Part shown: positions 20,494 through 31,534 of the stretch, piece after piece
How the letters are laid out: each line of letters opens with the position of its first letter
Position numbering within the stretch: position 1 is the stretch's first letter
Source of the DNA: Eutypella sp. D-1
Taxonomy: Eukaryota > Ascomycota > Sordariomycetes > Xylariales > Diatrypaceae
DNA length: 64,000 nt
NCBI GenBank assembly: GCA_023313575.1
Contig: JAJTTP010000014.1
Location: forward strand, 1,116,001-1,180,000
Direction of reading: 5' to 3'
Notes under the pieces: generated by a model
Database searches by the model: none
What the model was told of the DNA's origin: nothing
The model's input: only the letters and a program-made list of their open reading frames with translations
Translations under genes and position numbers: made by a program

Positions 20494-23417
20494 ATGATGT
20501 TGCACGGGTCTCTCCGGGCTGGCGCCAGTGCTACAAGGACCCGTGGCAGTAGGCTGCACTCAGTCTTTACCACGGCTCGAATGTTCAGCAGCACTCAAGG
20601 TGGATATGCTTCAACTCTGAATAATCTTCGCATTGGTGATCATACCCGTGTGATGTTTCAGGGTTTCACAGGTGAGTCTATGCCGATTGAGGCCGGCGTG
20701 GCCGTACATGTACATGGAAGCAATTGATTAACATCTGACAGGGAGACAGGCAGGCCTACTCCACCCATGATGTCCCAATATCGAGGAAGCAGCTAGCACT
20801 TGATCGCTAATTCTTCTTCAAGGCCACTGCCAACGCCAAGGAATCGCTCGAATGGGGCACACATATCGTCGGCGGCGTCTCCCCGGGACGGGAGGGTGAG
20901 CATCTCGGTTTACCGCTTCTACCAACCGTTCGGAAAGTAAGAATATCTTTACTTACACGATCCTTGTCATTGAGTTGCCCTATACTGACGGGCGCTAGGC
21001 CATGGAAGTCCTCAAACCTGACGCCACCGGCATATATGTCGCTTCGCACCAAGCTACGGCTGCCATAGAAGAAGCTATCGAGGCAGAGGTCCCACTGATC
21101 GTTGCTGTAGCCGAACGTAAGTGGCTTCCCATCCTTACCCCCCTCTCTCCCTCGACTCTCACATCACTCCCTGATGGTTCTTCTCGCATACTCGTCCGTT
21201 ACTTCTAGTTACATGCTCTGCCTACCACGCCTATGATAAGCCCTTAAGCAGCCGCCCCTAGTCCGCATCATAAGAAGTAGCTACTCACCATGAGACCCAG
21301 ACATTCCCCTTCACGATATCATGCGCGTATGTAGCTAGGAGGCTGTGATAAGTCATATATCCTATGTTCGGGGCTGACTCCTTGGGAAGATACATTCTAT
21401 GTTGAGGACTCAATCAGTTTCCAGGTTGGTCGGAGCAAACTCCCCGGGCATTATATCCGCCGTAGGGAAATGTAGAATAGGTAAGTACGGTGGCCAACTA
21501 TTCACCTTGTTACATTCATCCTGACTAAAGCGCTACAACCATAGGTTTCCAGCCGCTGTCATGCTTTGCCCCAGGCTGTGTTGGTATTGTGGCAAGGTCG
21601 GGAACTCTGAGCTACGAGAGTAAGCTTGAGACTATCATGCCCAGCCCCGAGTTCGCGAAATTAATTCATCGATTCAGCTGCCGCTTCCACCCTCCGGGCT
21701 GGCCTAGGACAGAGCCTTGCAATTGGTGTCGGAGGGGATATACTACCCGGCACGTCGATGGTAGATGGTCTGAAGGTGTTGATTGAAGACACCAATACCA
21801 AGGCCATCGCTTTGGTCGGCGAGGTTGGGGGTGATGCTGAAGTTGAGGCAGCTGACTTAATTGCACAATATCGAGCACAAAGCAAGAACCCGAAGTAAGT
21901 CTCGATGATACACCTTAAAGGCGGTGTCCCGATTAATCATAACCTGGCGTGTAGGCCTATAGCTGCTTTGATCGGTGGTGTCAGCGCTCCACCTCGTCGT
22001 ATCATGGGACATGCCGGTGCCTTCGAATTTCCCGGCGAGCACTCGGCATCGGACAAGGTAGAGGCATTAAAGGCCGCCGGCGTAACTATCGTGAACCACC
22101 CATCGAGATTTGGCCTTGTATTGAAGACTCTCTTGTCTAACTCGTCGCCGGTGCGGGACAGCGCAACAAGCCCAGGCCCCCAGTTCCAGCAGAGACAGAT
22201 GCACACGTTTTCCCGTCGGCCAGCGCCAATATTGAGGTCATCGGGTGGCGTCACCTCCATGCAGAAACGCAGCATCTACATACCTCAGAATGATGCATTC
22301 GACCTACTTCGTCGCAACGACGTCGGCATACGCCATCCTGAACCCTCAGAAGCGGAGCGGTTCCTCGCAATTAGCGTCAACAGGAGCTCTGGCAGACCTT
22401 GCGTGATCGCTGCCCCTGGCACTGATGTGAGCAAGTCCAAGAGATTCGACTTCGACTACGACGCTGAAGCGTGGAACCTCCCGGTCTCGGACATCTGCAA
22501 GCAGCTAGGAGTGGATGAGAACTCCGTCAGCTCTCTTCAGGGGGTACTAAGAGGTATGGTTCACCTCTTTTTCGAGAAAGAGGCGTTCTTGCTAGAGACA
22601 CGAATTGTGGCGAGTGGCGGAGCCATTGAAGTTGCCGCTACGCGCTTCGGCTTTGACGACGCGGCTTTCAGGAGCTGCGGAAGACACGGCGATATCCAGA
22701 GCCTGAGAGACGTCGCTGCCGAGGACCCGACCGAGGTCGAGGCCGAGAAGCACGGCATCGTCTACATCAAGCTTGACGGGAACATTGGCACGCTTGTGAA
22801 CGGCGCCGGGCTGGCTATGAACACCGTCGATGCCCTCGCGGACGCCGGCGGTCGCGCTGCTAACTTCCTAGATACCGGTGGGAAGGCCACGAGCGAGACG
22901 GTGAAGAAGAGTTTTCAGGTTATATTGGCGAATCCTCAAGTCAAGGCGAGTTCAAATTTCCGTCCGCTATAACTTGCTTGTGTCGCCGCCATCCTTCTCA
23001 GACTGACAGACAGAACGAATTACAGTGTATCCTGGTGAACATATTTGGCGGTTTGACCCTGGGTGATATGATTGCCCATGGAATCCTCCTCGCGTTTAAA
23101 GACTTGCAAATGACGGTACCGGTTGTAGTCCGAATTCGAGGGAGTAGTACGTGTGCATTCCCTTTCCAACCGCCGTGGAGATGACTGACATGTGTATAGA
23201 GTATACGTAACAGCCAGAAATTCCCCTACTTGATCCCCTTTACATACATATTGCAATGATAAAGGGCTATGCTACTTCGTGTAGAGGGTGCTAACTGGTG
23301 ACAGCGAATGAAAAGGAGGGACAGAAAATCATCGCGGAAAGCGGACTTCCTCTGTTCGCTTTCGATGACTTCGACGAGGCGGCCTCAAAGGTGATTGAAC
23401 TAGCAAATAGATCGTGA
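20494..23417 (+). CDS. Fused alpha-beta succinyl-CoA ligase-like protein, mitochondrial
   Basis: Eleven exons: 20494-20671, 20742-20749, 20823-20936, 20999-21116, 21301-21326, 21390-21480, 21545-21619, 21678-21894, 21955-22945, 23026-23143 and 23305-23417. They give 682 residues in one frame. Residues 1-45 are an Arg/Ser-rich mitochondrial-type presequence (RMFSST). Residues about 50-338 are a full alpha subunit: CoA-binding start (QGFTGRQATANAKES), LVGANSPGIISAVGKC, GTLSYE, GEVGGDAEVEAAD and the phospho-histidine loop MGHAGA with His295. A linker (339-382) ends in an Arg/Ser-rich stretch like a second presequence. Residues about 383-682 are a shortened beta subunit ending with GNIGTLVNGAGLAMNTVDA, GGRAANFLDTGGKA, ILVNIFGGLTLGD and PVVVRIRG. 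The ATP-grasp HAGGRGK region is absent. Two introns use GC donors, and the last donor (GTAGTA) is weak. Acyl-CoA ligase activity is inferred, the substrate is unknown, and a decaying gene is the alternative. Confidence 0.82.
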
Positions 23418-23759
23418 TGTGATAGTAACCTGAACCCTCATGAGAATAGGGTTGGCTACTTTAGGGTTTGCTAGTATTCGCTGTATATAGAATTAACTAG
23501 GAGGCTCTTCTTAAGTCATGACGAAGCTACAACCTGAGCTGTATCTAGCGTAGATAAGTCTGCCATATCTTAACTCCATCATACACGTCGAATCGCCCAG
23601 AAATTTCTAATTTTCGGGAACCGGCGACGAGGCTCTGAGTCCCTACCAGGTTCCTGCGAATCATGAGCTAAAGATGACACGACGCCGTCGTCTCGGATAG
23701 CTCGTTCCCGTTGTGCCCTGTCCACTGTCGTGATATGTTAACGAGTACTCTTTATACTG
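23418..23759. other. Convergent intergenic gap
   Basis: About 340 bases between the stop codons of the ligase and transporter genes. No gene or repeat seen; it presumably holds both 3' ends. Confidence 0.6.
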
Positions 23760-25746
23760 TCATGGAATTTTGTGCTTACGATGTGCTCCGTCCAGCTCCT
23801 CGAGCTTCCACGCCCTAAGACACCACCCTAATTTCCAAGTATTAGCGAGATATTCGAGCATGAGGGACAGCCCCAAGCGGCAAGAATTTTAGGATATACA
23901 TACCGAAAGCAAACGCAGCCATGTACATAATTCCTATGAATAACTGGTTATTCAGATAGCCGTGTGAGCCTGGGGCTTTGAGGCTGATCCCGATGACTTC
24001 GGAAAATGTAGCAGGCGGGACTAGTATCAGCCAGGTCATTGATAGCGCTGTCGCTCGTTAGTATGCGGGATACAATGGCTGTTTGCTCGGCTACTAGTAG
24101 CTCTAGGGGAAGATGCTAGATAGGGGCGTAGGGATGGCATCTTACCAGAAGGAATTAGGGCAAGTCCGACAACCTCGGCGCAAACAGGCGCGAGTGTCGC
24201 CCACATGACACCTGCCACACTGCCACAGAGCAGAGCAAACACGATGCAGCCGGCTAGGCTCCGCGCGGCGAATATCCACAGGAACAAGCAGAATACGCTG
24301 GAGGCCAGTGTACATAACATGCTTATGTTCAAGCGACCGACACGATCACTCGACAGCCCGATAACTGGCCGGCCAAGCCCTTGGGACACTGGTTGGTAGT
24401 GTCAGTAAGATTGCCTTCGAAGTGACGAGTGTTCCGCTTGTGACATACTATTGAACAGTGCTCCCACCAAGGACGCTTCAGAGGCAGATAGCCCAACGGA
24501 TCGACAATAATCGACGATGGAGAAGACCAGAGCCACGTAGCCCAGCAAAGAGAAGAAAAGCCAGGCCTGGAATAGTATGAAGGGCACTCTCTTGTAAAGC
24601 TTCAGGTTGAACGGCACGTGGATGGATCCTACAGCCTTGTTGCGGTCTCGGATGAAGAAGGCGACTGTTCCGTTGACAACGAAGCATATGATTCCCAGAA
24701 TCCGGAATGTCCAGGGCAGGCCAAACCGGGCAATCATGGCGTTCGTGGACAGAGAATAGCACAAGCCCCCAAAGCCTGACCCAGAGGCTGCTATTGAATT
24801 GGCGAAGGACCGACGTTTTGTGAACCACTGAGGCGGCACGGACACGGAGGCAACAAAGCAAAGACCCATCCCGAGGCCAAAGGAGACCCCCTGGCTAAGG
24901 AGAAGATGCCATAACCGTGTTGAAAAGGAGGCACCGATGAAGCTGACCCTGTTGATGCCCGGAAGTTTAGCGAGCCGAGTTTAAAGAAGACAGCTGATAC
25001 TGCGGAAGAGACTTGTATGCCTTACGTTATGAAGATCACTCCCAAGAGGATGGTGTTTCTCGTACCTACGCGGTTCCAACCAACAAGAGATGTCGCCAGG
25101 GGGGAGGAGAGGAGTGCTACTTGGCCATTAGTGACGGATCAAGAAGTGGTGGGCGTTGGTCCGAGTTACCAATCGACATAGATAGCCCTCCAACGAAAGC
25201 ATAGGTCAGAGGAGTTGCCTCCTCGAAGATACCTTCTCTTAGATAATAGGCGAGGAAGACAGCATAGGACTACGAGCAAAACATGCTTGTCAGTGGCGTA
25301 TGGTAACAGCCGGGTTGGATGATTGTATACGCACCGAGTTCAATCCCCACGTGTGCATATTTAAAATGAAAGTAGCAGATATCACAATCCTAATAGATAG
25401 GCCACCGCCCTTGTCAGTCGGGCTCTAGGGGTATGAGCAGGAACGGAACGCGGGCAACCTGTTGTCTACCATGGCGCCGGGAACTCAAAAAGAAAAACAA
25501 AAAAACTAACCACTGTAGCACACAAAATTAGCTTCTTTCGAGAAGTATTCCACACTTGTATGATAGGACCGAGCAGTCCTCGATGTGAGAAGCGATAGAA
25601 CATGGTTGGGTGCCACTCACACCATAGCCGCCATCTACAAGTTCTGGCTCTTTTGGGGGCAGCTGATCACCATTGTCGATAGACGAAGACTCGCCGCCCG
25701 TCTTTTTTTCATCGTCGGGCCTCACGTGGGTCCGGGAGTCGGACAT
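23760..25746 (-). CDS. MFS transporter, monocarboxylate (MCT/Mch)-type
   Basis: Nine exons: 25746-25621, 25512-25511 (2 nt), 25389-25335, 25269-25170, 25116-25026, 24948-24449, 24388-24146, 24047-23904 and 23827-23760. They give 442 residues with about 12 hydrophobic segments. The acidic cytosolic N-terminus ends at DGGYG; GYGWIVISATFILNMHTWG opens helix 1 and NSYAVFLAYYLREGIF follows. Later blocks are GLGMGLCFVASVSVPPQWF, KRRSFANSIAASGSGFGG, and GLGRPVIGLSSDRVGR between the two halves, all typical of fungal monocarboxylate-porter homologues. The substrate cannot be told; fungal members include riboflavin and carboxylate carriers and many orphans. It would sit in the plasma membrane or an organelle membrane. 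The gene is convergent with the ligase gene. Every junction keeps frame only if the 2-nt exon is used. Confidence 0.88.
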
Positions 25747-27954
25747 GGTGACAGGTACACCGGGATGGAATGGGGTATGCCGTGAGAATAGACGGCGAGG
25801 TCACGGATAACAGTGACAGAGCCTGCCCGTCTTGTCCCGTGGGCTTCACACGCTTGCTTTACTCTCAATGTTGGAAAGAAGTTATCCGTGCACGGGACAA
25901 ACAAAGAGGCATGGGCTTTCCGTCTGTCAAGGGACTTTCTCAAAGGCAAACAAGATGGATAGGGTGAATTATACATTTTATCATGAACATGAGCACCGGC
26001 CGGGAATAAGCAGAAAATGGTGCTAAGTTATTTCCTACACACAGCTTATGCCCAGGTGGTTTACCTAATTGAAATGACTCCATGGGAAAGAGTCCGCCAC
26101 CCTGGTTTAGGCCCCGGTTTGAGCCCCGACAAGGGGGAGATATATTCGCACAAAAACCGAAAATGGGTTCCTTCTTCCTCGTGGTGTCTACGACGGTGTT
26201 GAAAAGCCAGCACGTACACCCATTATTTTTACGAAGCTCAGACCGAGTATAGTATGTTCATTAGAGAATCAATAAGGCCTGTTACTTAATTACCACATTC
26301 TCCCTCAGATCTTATTAGAATGTTGCCTGCCTACCTAGGTAGGTATCGGATAGTTAGTAGGTTTGGGTAGTGACGGGAAAGAGTTGGATCGAGGCTCGGG
26401 GCTCGGGGTCGGAGGCCGATCGGCTGCAGGGTTATCGGCCGGAGTTGATTCGCCTGGCAGATCTTGGGTAGCAACAATTTATTGAACCGGGGATCTGGAA
26501 TTTTGGGGGATTGAAAGATGTTACCATGCAGCTGTTCACAGACTTAAGTAGCTCTCCCGCATGATAATAGCAGGTGATAGGCTTGCTAGAAGTCATATAG
26601 GCACAGGTGTTCATCGCTTGTTTAATACCTAAGTAAGTGGTTGATGTGATGGTAGGGGTATACAGAACTGACAGAGTAGACCTAACTTAGGTAGGTACAT
26701 ACTTAGTGACTCAGCCAGCTCAGGTACATTACCAGTAGGACGATAGTTGGAGTAAATGTACTACTAGCTCTAAAGATTAGTCCTGTATGGGTATAAACCC
26801 GGCAAAGTGTTCATGCACCTAGCGGGCTAGTTAATATGCAAGTAACCATAAATATTCCATTTCTAATTTCTAACACAAGTAGGCCCCTGAGCCGCTTGCA
26901 AACGCCGCTGCCATGTGAACCAATGATTTTATGCGCCCATGTCCATACCTGACAGCGGTAAGTAAAGGACTACCTTAGGTTAGGTAGGTATGTTCTGCCA
27001 TGTACAATTAGCCAATGGGGTAAGCTCAATATCATGTAGGTACCCCTCTATTGCCGCTCCAGTGCTGGCTACTGGCTGCTGGGTACTTCGTATCTACCTA
27101 GGCCTAGGATATATACATCCATAGATATACACCTCATGCACGTACACATGTAAGACCCCGTATGTTCGTTGTCTGGACAACCAACGTGGAGCCACATAGA
27201 TACTTTTAACCTGTAGCAAACTGCCTAGTTGGCATTGGCAGGACACCTCATCGTACATGATAGGTACACACATTCCAAAAAGTAAAACCCCATATTTACC
27301 CAAGTATCCATATTTATCATAGCTTTACTATATCTACATAGGTTATGTTATGTATGGGGGGATTCATGCATGTCATCTCGCCCTTATTCGCCCTTGTTCG
27401 CCCTACACCCTCTCAACTCTCTCTGTACCTTTTTGCAACTTTTACTTATACACCTGCACAACTCGCATTTACACCCAAATAAGTGTTTACATCCGGTTGA
27501 CATCCAGTACTCCATAACTACTCCGTAGATCATTCTGGAGTCTTGACCCGAATAAACCACATCCAGAGTAACAGTATAACTATCTATCTACCTAAGTATC
27601 TCAATAAACATACAGAATAGACTTACTTAGTAGCCATCCTGCATCACGTCAAAAGCAGATCTTCTCCGGCACCCTGGCAACCTGTTTGCCTGTCGCACAA
27701 TAACAATACATAACTCATCTATCTAAGGTACCTACATAACAGCATCATATCACCGCATCCCTCGGCGCCTGTGACTCAAATCTACTACCTAAGTACTCAC
27801 AGACCAACCACTCGTATTTATTACCACTGTTATTCCACCGTTATTCCACCGTTATTCCACTCTGGACAGCCCCGAGCTTCTGGAGCAATAACTTCTTGCA
27901 CGGCGTGGATAAGACTAATATAAATAGTGGTTTTTTTTTTCTTCCTCTCCGACC
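25747..27954. other. Divergent intergenic region
   Basis: A 2.2 kb region between the transporter and the LIM gene. TACCTAGGTAGGTA motifs recur at 26330-26345, 26690-26720, 26975-26990 and 27090-27110. A GTTATTCCACC unit is repeated three times at 27830-27862, and a T-run lies at 27931-27940 just before the LIM start. No gene seen. Confidence 0.6.
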
Positions 27955-30558
27955 ATGTTACTTCGGGGTAAATCCAAGGAGAGAAGAAGATCCTCCTCCC
28001 CTAGGAAAGTGACTCCGCCATCTCCCTCCTACATGAACAATGAACAGTTTGGTCCGTATTCCCATGTTAAAAGACCTGCCGAGTAGAGCCCTCAAAAGAC
28101 GCTGACCGGAGTTGTATAAACAGCGGCCTATCTGGCCAGTCTCCGCGAAAATCGGGTCAATCGACCAGGCCCGAGCGGAGCAAGACCTCAGCCACCAGCA
28201 TCCTCAACTAGATTACACCGTACTTCAGACCCCTTTACTACCTCTACCGGCGGCCACCCATCCATCGCAAGCGCCTCTGTTCGGTCAGAGACTCCTACGA
28301 GTCATCCGAGGACACAATCCAGTACGCCGAAGCCGCAGAACAGCCGCCTCAGTATGGCCGGCAGCTTTGGCTCTCGATACACTCTAGGGTCTACACCAGC
28401 AAGAGACTACTACTATGACGAGAAGTCCTCACCCGCCCCATTAAAACCCTCTGATGTCGTTCCTACCGCCACATACATGGAGCGCGGTCAACGTTGGATG
28501 GAAAGAGAAGAGGCTGCCTCACTTCATCATGCCATGGATGTCATGGATCTCAACAAAGAATCGAATTCACGGCGTGAAGACGGAGACAAACCTGAACAGG
28601 AGGACGACGAGGAAAAGCGCTTGTATAACGCCGCTTTAAATGAGGCATCGGAACTAGTCTGGAGGCACGAACATGGGGTGAAGCCCCCCGAACCCGGAGC
28701 ACCTTATCAGTACAGGCCGCACCTACGCAAGAATAGCTATGCCTTTGCACGTACTGCGAGCATCGGCGATATGGGTGCATCTGTGCGTGCCAAAGATTCC
28801 CTACACTCTCTCTCAGGCAGCTCATCTGAGAGCAACGAGGATATACCGTCTCATAGCCCGCGCGGGAGTACCGATCAGCCACGCAACGTGCCTCAAGACT
28901 CGCCGGTGAAGGGAAAATCTTATAATGGACTGGGAAACGGATCACGGCCAGGCCCCGGCTCTCAACGCCGGCGGAGCAGTATGAAGCGTGGAATTAGTGG
29001 ACAAATCGAAAAGCCATTCTCGGGGGATCAGATATGGGAAGAGCCCGAGGGCAGTACACCGGGTACATCACCAAAGCCTTCCACCCCCCCCAAAGCTGCT
29101 TCGCCATCCAAGTCTAAGGGCCGGGTTCCTCTGGCCAGAGTCCAGTTTGCTCCTGGGTCTCCCCAGCCCTCAGGCTCGCCAACTTCATCCAGACCCTTAT
29201 CACGATTTGAAATCCACAAAAATCCACCATCACAGTCTCGCGACCCCAGTTATCGAACCAACAGCCCTCCCCCGTCGTCATCCTCAGCAGAGGCAGCCGA
29301 AATTACCCCCAAGAAAAATGGAATAGAGGTACGCGGCGATGATATTCGCCTAGCTACTAGCATGCGGCTGAAAGACCGTAGCGCGAAGCTCCCTACGCCG
29401 TCGGCCGTCAGCGACAGCCCCGGGCGTCCAATCGTAAGCTTTGACAAAAATTGGAAGGCCCCCGAAGAGGCAACTGATCGAGCGTCAGAAGAGTCCAGCC
29501 GAACCTCCCTTGGGTTCGGGAAGGGCGGCCCGAACCAGACCCCGGCTCCGCCGATCCCTAGTATCGCTGTTGAGACGGATACTGAGGCTCCGTCGTCGCC
29601 AACGCGACCATCTAAGTCGCCCAGCGTCCCAAGCATTCAAGTAGACGCCGACGACGGAGCCCCGCGTGCTCCCGTACCCTCTATCGTACTCCCCGGTGAC
29701 GACAACGACAACGATAGCACGCCGGGCAGTCCGACAAAGGTGATGTCTCACGATGACGGTAGTCGCAAGCCCTCAGCTCGGCCACTGCCAACGCCAGGGG
29801 CAACTAACTCGCAGTCTCGTAATCCGTTCGCAAACCGGCGGAGAAGTCACTGGTCGCCGGCCCCCAGCGCTCCGGGCCGTTCCACGGCGCTCTGCCATGA
29901 ATGCGGGTTCCCCATCCAGGGTCGATTCGTCGCGCTGAAGGGCTCCGCCGAGCGCTTCCACCCGCAGTGCTTCCGCTGCTACGCCTGCGGTACGGGTCTC
30001 GAAGCCCTCGAGATCAGCCCGGAGCCCGAGGAATTCCGCAGCGAGCGCCTGGACCGAATCCGGCGGAGGGCGGCCGGAGAAATCCTGGAGGAGGTGCCGG
30101 GCCAGACGATGGCGGAGGACGGGGACGAGCGGCTGCGGTTCTACTGCCATCTTGACTGGCACGAGCTGTACGCGCCGCGGTGCAAGCACTGCAAGACGCC
30201 GATTCTCGGCGATCACATCGTCGCTCTGGGCGCGCATTGGCACTACGGGCACTTCTTCTGCGCCGAGTGTGGCGACCCCTTCGACCAGGGCATGACGCAC
30301 ATTGAGAAGGACGGATACGCCTGGTGCATCAACTGCCAGACCAAGAGGACGGAGCGGCGGGCGCCCAAGTGCAAGAAGTGCCGGACGGCGGTGATCGGGC
30401 AGTACATCCGCGCCCTCGGGGGCGAGTGGCACGAGGAGTGCTTCCGCTGCGCCACGTGCCACGGCGGGTTCGACGACGGCCAGATCTTCCCCATGAAGGA
30501 GCGCGGCGAGGGCGTCGTCCTGTGCACCGGATGCCGGGCGGCGGAGCTTAAGATGTGA
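27955..30558 (+). CDS. Paxillin-like LIM-domain protein (Pxl1 type)
   Basis: Two exons, 27955-28051 and 28124-30558, give 843 residues. The single-exon reading from the ATG at 28354 is too short: the frame is open upstream and reads as YLASLRENRVNRPGPSGARP, and exon 1 supplies a basic N-terminus (KSKERRRSSSPRKVTPPSPS) ending MNNEQFA, both familiar from fungal homologues. The donor is GTCCGT, the branch GCTGAC and the acceptor AACAG. Residues about 110-620 are Ser/Pro-rich and disordered. Three C-terminal zinc-binding LIM domains start at Cys622 (CHECGFPI, with a long insert), about 719 (CKHCKTPILGDHIVALGAHW) and about 782 (CKKCRTAVIGQYIRAL). Fungal Pxl1/paxillin-like proteins act at the cytokinetic ring and polarity sites with Rho GTPases; this role is inferred. 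The LIM part is notably GC-rich. Confidence 0.9.
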
Positions 30559-31534
30559 TGACGAAGACGAAGACACGATTGCATCAGAAATTGAACACGA
30601 AGAGGGAGGAAGGGAAGGGAAGGAAATGAAAGGAAGAAGGCGTTGATTGCTTATTATTGTGAATGGCGAGCGAGTTTGTACAGTGTGATTTTGATGGGAG
30701 ATTTCGGTTTGCTTTTGGAGTTTTTTGTTTGCGTTTTCAGACAAGATGGCTTGGGGCCGGAATCCTCCTAATAATGGAATAAACGGTCATACATCCAATT
30801 CCGTATTATGCATAGCATTGCTCTATAATGGCTCTCAAGTGTTCTTCATCGTAGCTACCTACCTACATACCTAGGTACGTAGGTAGGTATGTATCCTGTG
30901 ATAAGTAGACTCGAACAAAGCCATGGAACCCATTATCTAGCGCCATTTGACCTCGGTATGTACCGTACGTGACGTGTTTGACCACTTGGGACATAAAGTG
31001 ATTAGGTAATAGCTTGATTGCGCCTGTGAATGTCGCCAAGTACAATTCCAACACAGATCCATCCTTCATTGTGACGGTGTCGGTGTATCTAGGCTCGCTT
31101 GGTCAGGATAGATAATATACACATGTTCGTAGAATGGGCTTGAATGGGCTTGTTGTCCTGAAAGCGGCTGCAAAGGAAGCATCTGAAATTACTATCAAGT
31201 CCGGATATTGGAAAAGGCAAAATCACCCGATGTCGGCGGCAGCTTTCAAGAAGCCTGAACCAACGATAGGCGTCAACATCGTAGAGAGAGAGAGAGAGAG
31301 AGAGATAGAGAGAGAGCGAGAGCTGGGAGAGATGTAGCAAGTTCATCGCTCCCGCGTGTTCCACATTTTCCCTTTCCGCCTTTCCCTGTCTAGCCGCACG
31401 CCCCTGTGCACAAAATCATCGTCATCATGAAAGGTATCGTCGGCTACCCGTCCAGCCTGTTCATACCCGGTATGCGTGCCGCCGCCGCTACCACTTTTCC
31501 AATGTCTTCCCTTCCTCGTGCCGGTCTGTGATGG
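30559..31534. other. Convergent 3' region of LIM and SUMO genes
   Basis: About 980 bases. It contains a dense cluster of TACCTACCTACATACCTAGGTACGTAGG-type palindromic repeats at 30855-30890 and a GA microsatellite. No gene seen. Confidence 0.6.
31282..31323. repeat. (GA)n microsatellite
   Basis: About 20 GA units with two interruptions, downstream of both neighbouring genes. Confidence 0.9.

Noticed and set aside
20494..23417. Calling the ligase locus a plain pseudogene
   Set aside because: All eleven exons give one uninterrupted frame with conserved motifs; the GC donors are functional types in fungi. Loss of the ATP lobe leaves activity in doubt but not coding status.
29773..30744. Long minus-strand ORF opposite the LIM domains
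   Set aside because: It is the antisense shadow of GC-rich LIM-coding sequence; the plus frame has zinc-ligand spacing.
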